Below are positions 6,421 to 7,354 of a stretch of DNA of 7,354 nt, in pieces. Position 1 is the stretch's first letter, and the number at the start of each line of letters is the position of its first letter. A model generated the notes under the pieces. That model was not told the DNA's origin. It worked only from the letters and a program-made list of their open reading frames with translations, and ran no database searches. Source of the DNA: Candidatus Omnitrophota bacterium (GTDB taxonomy: Bacteria; Omnitrophota; Gorgyraeia; Gygaellales; Profunditerraquicolaceae). Made by a program: the position numbers and the translations under genes. The stretch is from positions 1 to 7,354 of the forward strand of contig JAQUOO010000061.1 of assembly GCA_028717055.1 (NCBI GenBank), read 5' to 3'.

Positions 6421-6861
6421 ATGGGACATACTTGTAATTCGATAATAATCAAGGCGTCGTATGATTTAGTATTTGACATTTCTAATGATATCCCGCGCTG
6501 GACTGAATTATTCGGCAGTGAATATAAAAAAGCCGAGATTGTTAAAAAAGAAGACAATAGGATTACTTTTCGCCTGACTGATGATGAAGATAAGTCCTGG
6601 GTTTCCTGGAGATTGCTTTACAAGGATAAGTTTTTTACTTATTCTGAAAGGCAGGAGCCGAAATTCCCGTTTAAGTATATGAAGATCGTCTGGCTCTATA
6701 CGCAAAGGCCAGAAGGCGTGGAATTAACCTGGATTCAGCATTTTGAAATGGATGATAAGGCTAAATTCAACGATGAACAGGTTGAGGGTTTCATTAACAA
6801 GCATTCCAAGGACAATCTTTTAATCTTTAAGAATGTAATTGAAAAAGCTGCAGTAAAGTAA
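6421..6861 (+). CDS. SRPBCC polyketide aromatase/cyclase, TcmN/WhiE-VI-like
   Basis: This 146-aa single-domain START/SRPBCC (Bet v1-like) protein resembles the aromatase/cyclases of aromatic type II PKSs. It would bind the ACP-tethered poly-beta-ketone in its cavity and direct first-ring cyclisation and aromatisation. Diagnostic blocks are GHTCNSIIIKASYDLVFDISNDI (2-24), RWTELFGSEY (26-35), SWVSWR (59-64), FPFKYMKIVW (82-91) and LTWIQHFEM (102-110). These line up with what I remember of TcmN (TDNSI, ELVWDVTNDIE, ELFSEYA, WVSHR, GPFAYMNLHW, MRWVQEFDM). TcmN's proposed active residues Tyr35, Arg69 and Asn136 correspond to Tyr35, Arg64 and Asn132 here. The SD is the G-run at 6408-6413. This is the strongest evidence that the locus makes an aromatic product rather than a fatty acid. 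Ring-folding regiochemistry cannot be read from it. Confidence 0.92.
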   Translation: MGHTCNSIIIKASYDLVFDISNDIPRWTELFGSEYKKAEIVKKEDNRITFRLTDDEDKSWVSWRLLYKDKFFTYSERQEPKFPFKYMKIVWLYTQRPEGVELTWIQHFEMDDKAKFNDEQVEGFINKHSKDNLLIFKNVIEKAAVK

Positions 6862-6880
6862 TTTTAGCGTTAAAACAAAG

Positions 6881-6901
6881 ACTCCGCGCTATGTGCGGAG
6901 T
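6881..6901 (+). promoter_or_regulatory. Leader hairpin 1 upstream of the reductase gene
   Basis: A perfect 7-bp GC-rich stem, ACTCCGC (6881-6887) with GCGGAGT (6895-6901), has a 7-base loop. No T-run follows, so it is a poor intrinsic terminator. It abuts hairpin 2, sharing base 6901. Confidence 0.6.
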
Positions 6902-6939
6902 TAAACAAGCGTTAAGCGCCATTGGCAACGCTTGTTTAA
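6901..6939 (+). promoter_or_regulatory. Leader hairpin 2 touching the reductase SD
   Basis: A perfect 13-bp inverted repeat joins TTAAACAAGCGTT (6901-6913) and AACGCTTGTTTAA (6927-6939). A small inner GCC-ATT-GGC stem-loop lies at 6918-6926. The 3' arm overlaps the first bases of the SD AAGGAGG (6938-6944), which precedes the ATG at 6951. Folding could influence ribosome access. An upstream AGCGTTAA (6866-6873) repeats part of the 5' arm (6908-6915) and could compete for the same partner. Regulation is inferred from position alone. Confidence 0.65.
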
Positions 6940-6950
6940 GGAGGCTAAGG

Positions 6951-7354
6951 ATGAATCAGGACTTAAAAGGTAAGGTAGCGATTGTAACTGGAGCAAGCCG
7001 CGGAATCGGAAAAGCGCTTGCCTGTACTGCAGCGAGCCTGGGAGTAAACCTGGCTATTGCTGCCCGCGGAGAAGGCCCATTAAAAGAAACAGCTGATGAA
7101 ATCGCCAGGAAATATAAAGTAACTATATTAGCTGTTCCTTGCGATGTCACCAAGCTAGAAGACTTGGAAAATTTAGTGAATAAAACCAAGGAGAAATTCG
7201 GGAAAATCGATATTTTGATCAATAACGCCGGAGTCTCCTCGCAGTATCCTTTTCAGGACCAGCCGATTGAGGATTTTAAGCGCCTGGCCCATACAAATTA
7301 TTTGGGATATGTTCGCTTGATCCGTTTGGTTATTAACGATATGATCAAAAATAA
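6951..7354 (+). CDS. SDR-family ketoreductase, N-terminal part
   Basis: This is the first 134 codons of a short-chain dehydrogenase/reductase; the frame runs off the window, so the Ser/Tyr/Lys catalytic residues are not visible. The Rossmann nucleotide-binding motif is TGASRGIG (13-20). Asp65-Val66 contacts adenine in this family, NNAG is at 91-94, and Asn116 in HTNYLGY fits the catalytic-tetrad Asn. Arg39 after the second strand in AIAARGEG suggests NADPH use. A perfect AAGGAGG (6938-6944) six bases before the ATG fixes the start. In this neighbourhood the likely role is a beta-ketoreductase acting on the polyketide chain, like ActIII-type KRs. A FabG-like or tailoring dehydrogenase role cannot be excluded without the C-terminal half. 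Confidence 0.88.
   Translation, partial: MNQDLKGKVAIVTGASRGIGKALACTAASLGVNLAIAARGEGPLKETADEIARKYKVTILAVPCDVTKLEDLENLVNKTKEKFGKIDILINNAGVSSQYPFQDQPIEDFKRLAHTNYLGYVRLIRLVINDMIKN

Noticed and set aside
6881..6939. Intrinsic terminator after the aromatase gene
   Set aside because: Neither stem is followed by a T-run; the second runs straight into a Shine-Dalgarno sequence.
6860..6945. Integron attC-like look (GCGTTAAGC and nearby hairpins)
   Set aside because: GTTAAGC at 6911-6917 fits a GTTRRRY core, but no RYYYAAC partner lies at a suitable distance on the same strand and there is no integron context.

Overview
The window is moderately AT-rich bacterial DNA in which every convincing gene lies on the + strand. 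It reads as one continuous biosynthetic locus cut at both ends. Compact genes, strong Shine-Dalgarno (SD) sites, an oxygen-sensitive-type B12/radical SAM enzyme and long AT-rich imperfect palindromes between genes suggest an uncultured anaerobe. A Candidatus Omnitrophota/PVC-type genome is my best guess, but no marker gene here proves it.

Layout. Positions 2-142 hold the unrecognised C-terminus of an upstream gene. One base later comes a 198-aa protein made of two tandem TIGR04076-type domains (144-740). A 134-bp spacer leads to an overlapping ketosynthase pair: KS-alpha with an intact Cys/His/His triad (875-2131), and KS-beta/chain length factor (CLF) with all three catalytic residues replaced (2131-3357). 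After palindromic repeat A come a B12-binding-type radical SAM protein (3546-5006), a heptanucleotide tandem repeat running into the SD, and an acyl carrier protein (5049-5285). After repeat B comes a PF04199 'putative cyclase' (5435-6238). After repeat C comes a single-domain SRPBCC aromatase/cyclase resembling TcmN and WhiE-ORFVI (6421-6861). Two adjacent hairpins, the second touching the SD, precede a short-chain dehydrogenase/reductase (6951 to beyond the window end), probably the ketoreductase.

How it fits together. KS-alpha, CLF and ACP form the minimal type II polyketide synthase and would build a poly-beta-keto chain on the ACP. The reductase would reduce a keto group, the SRPBCC protein would fold and aromatise the first ring, and the PF04199 protein would close a later ring. 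The radical SAM protein is a plausible oxygen-independent tailoring enzyme. The set therefore looks like an aromatic type II polyketide pathway outside the classical actinobacterial setting. The product and the role of the TIGR04076 protein cannot be read from the sequence.
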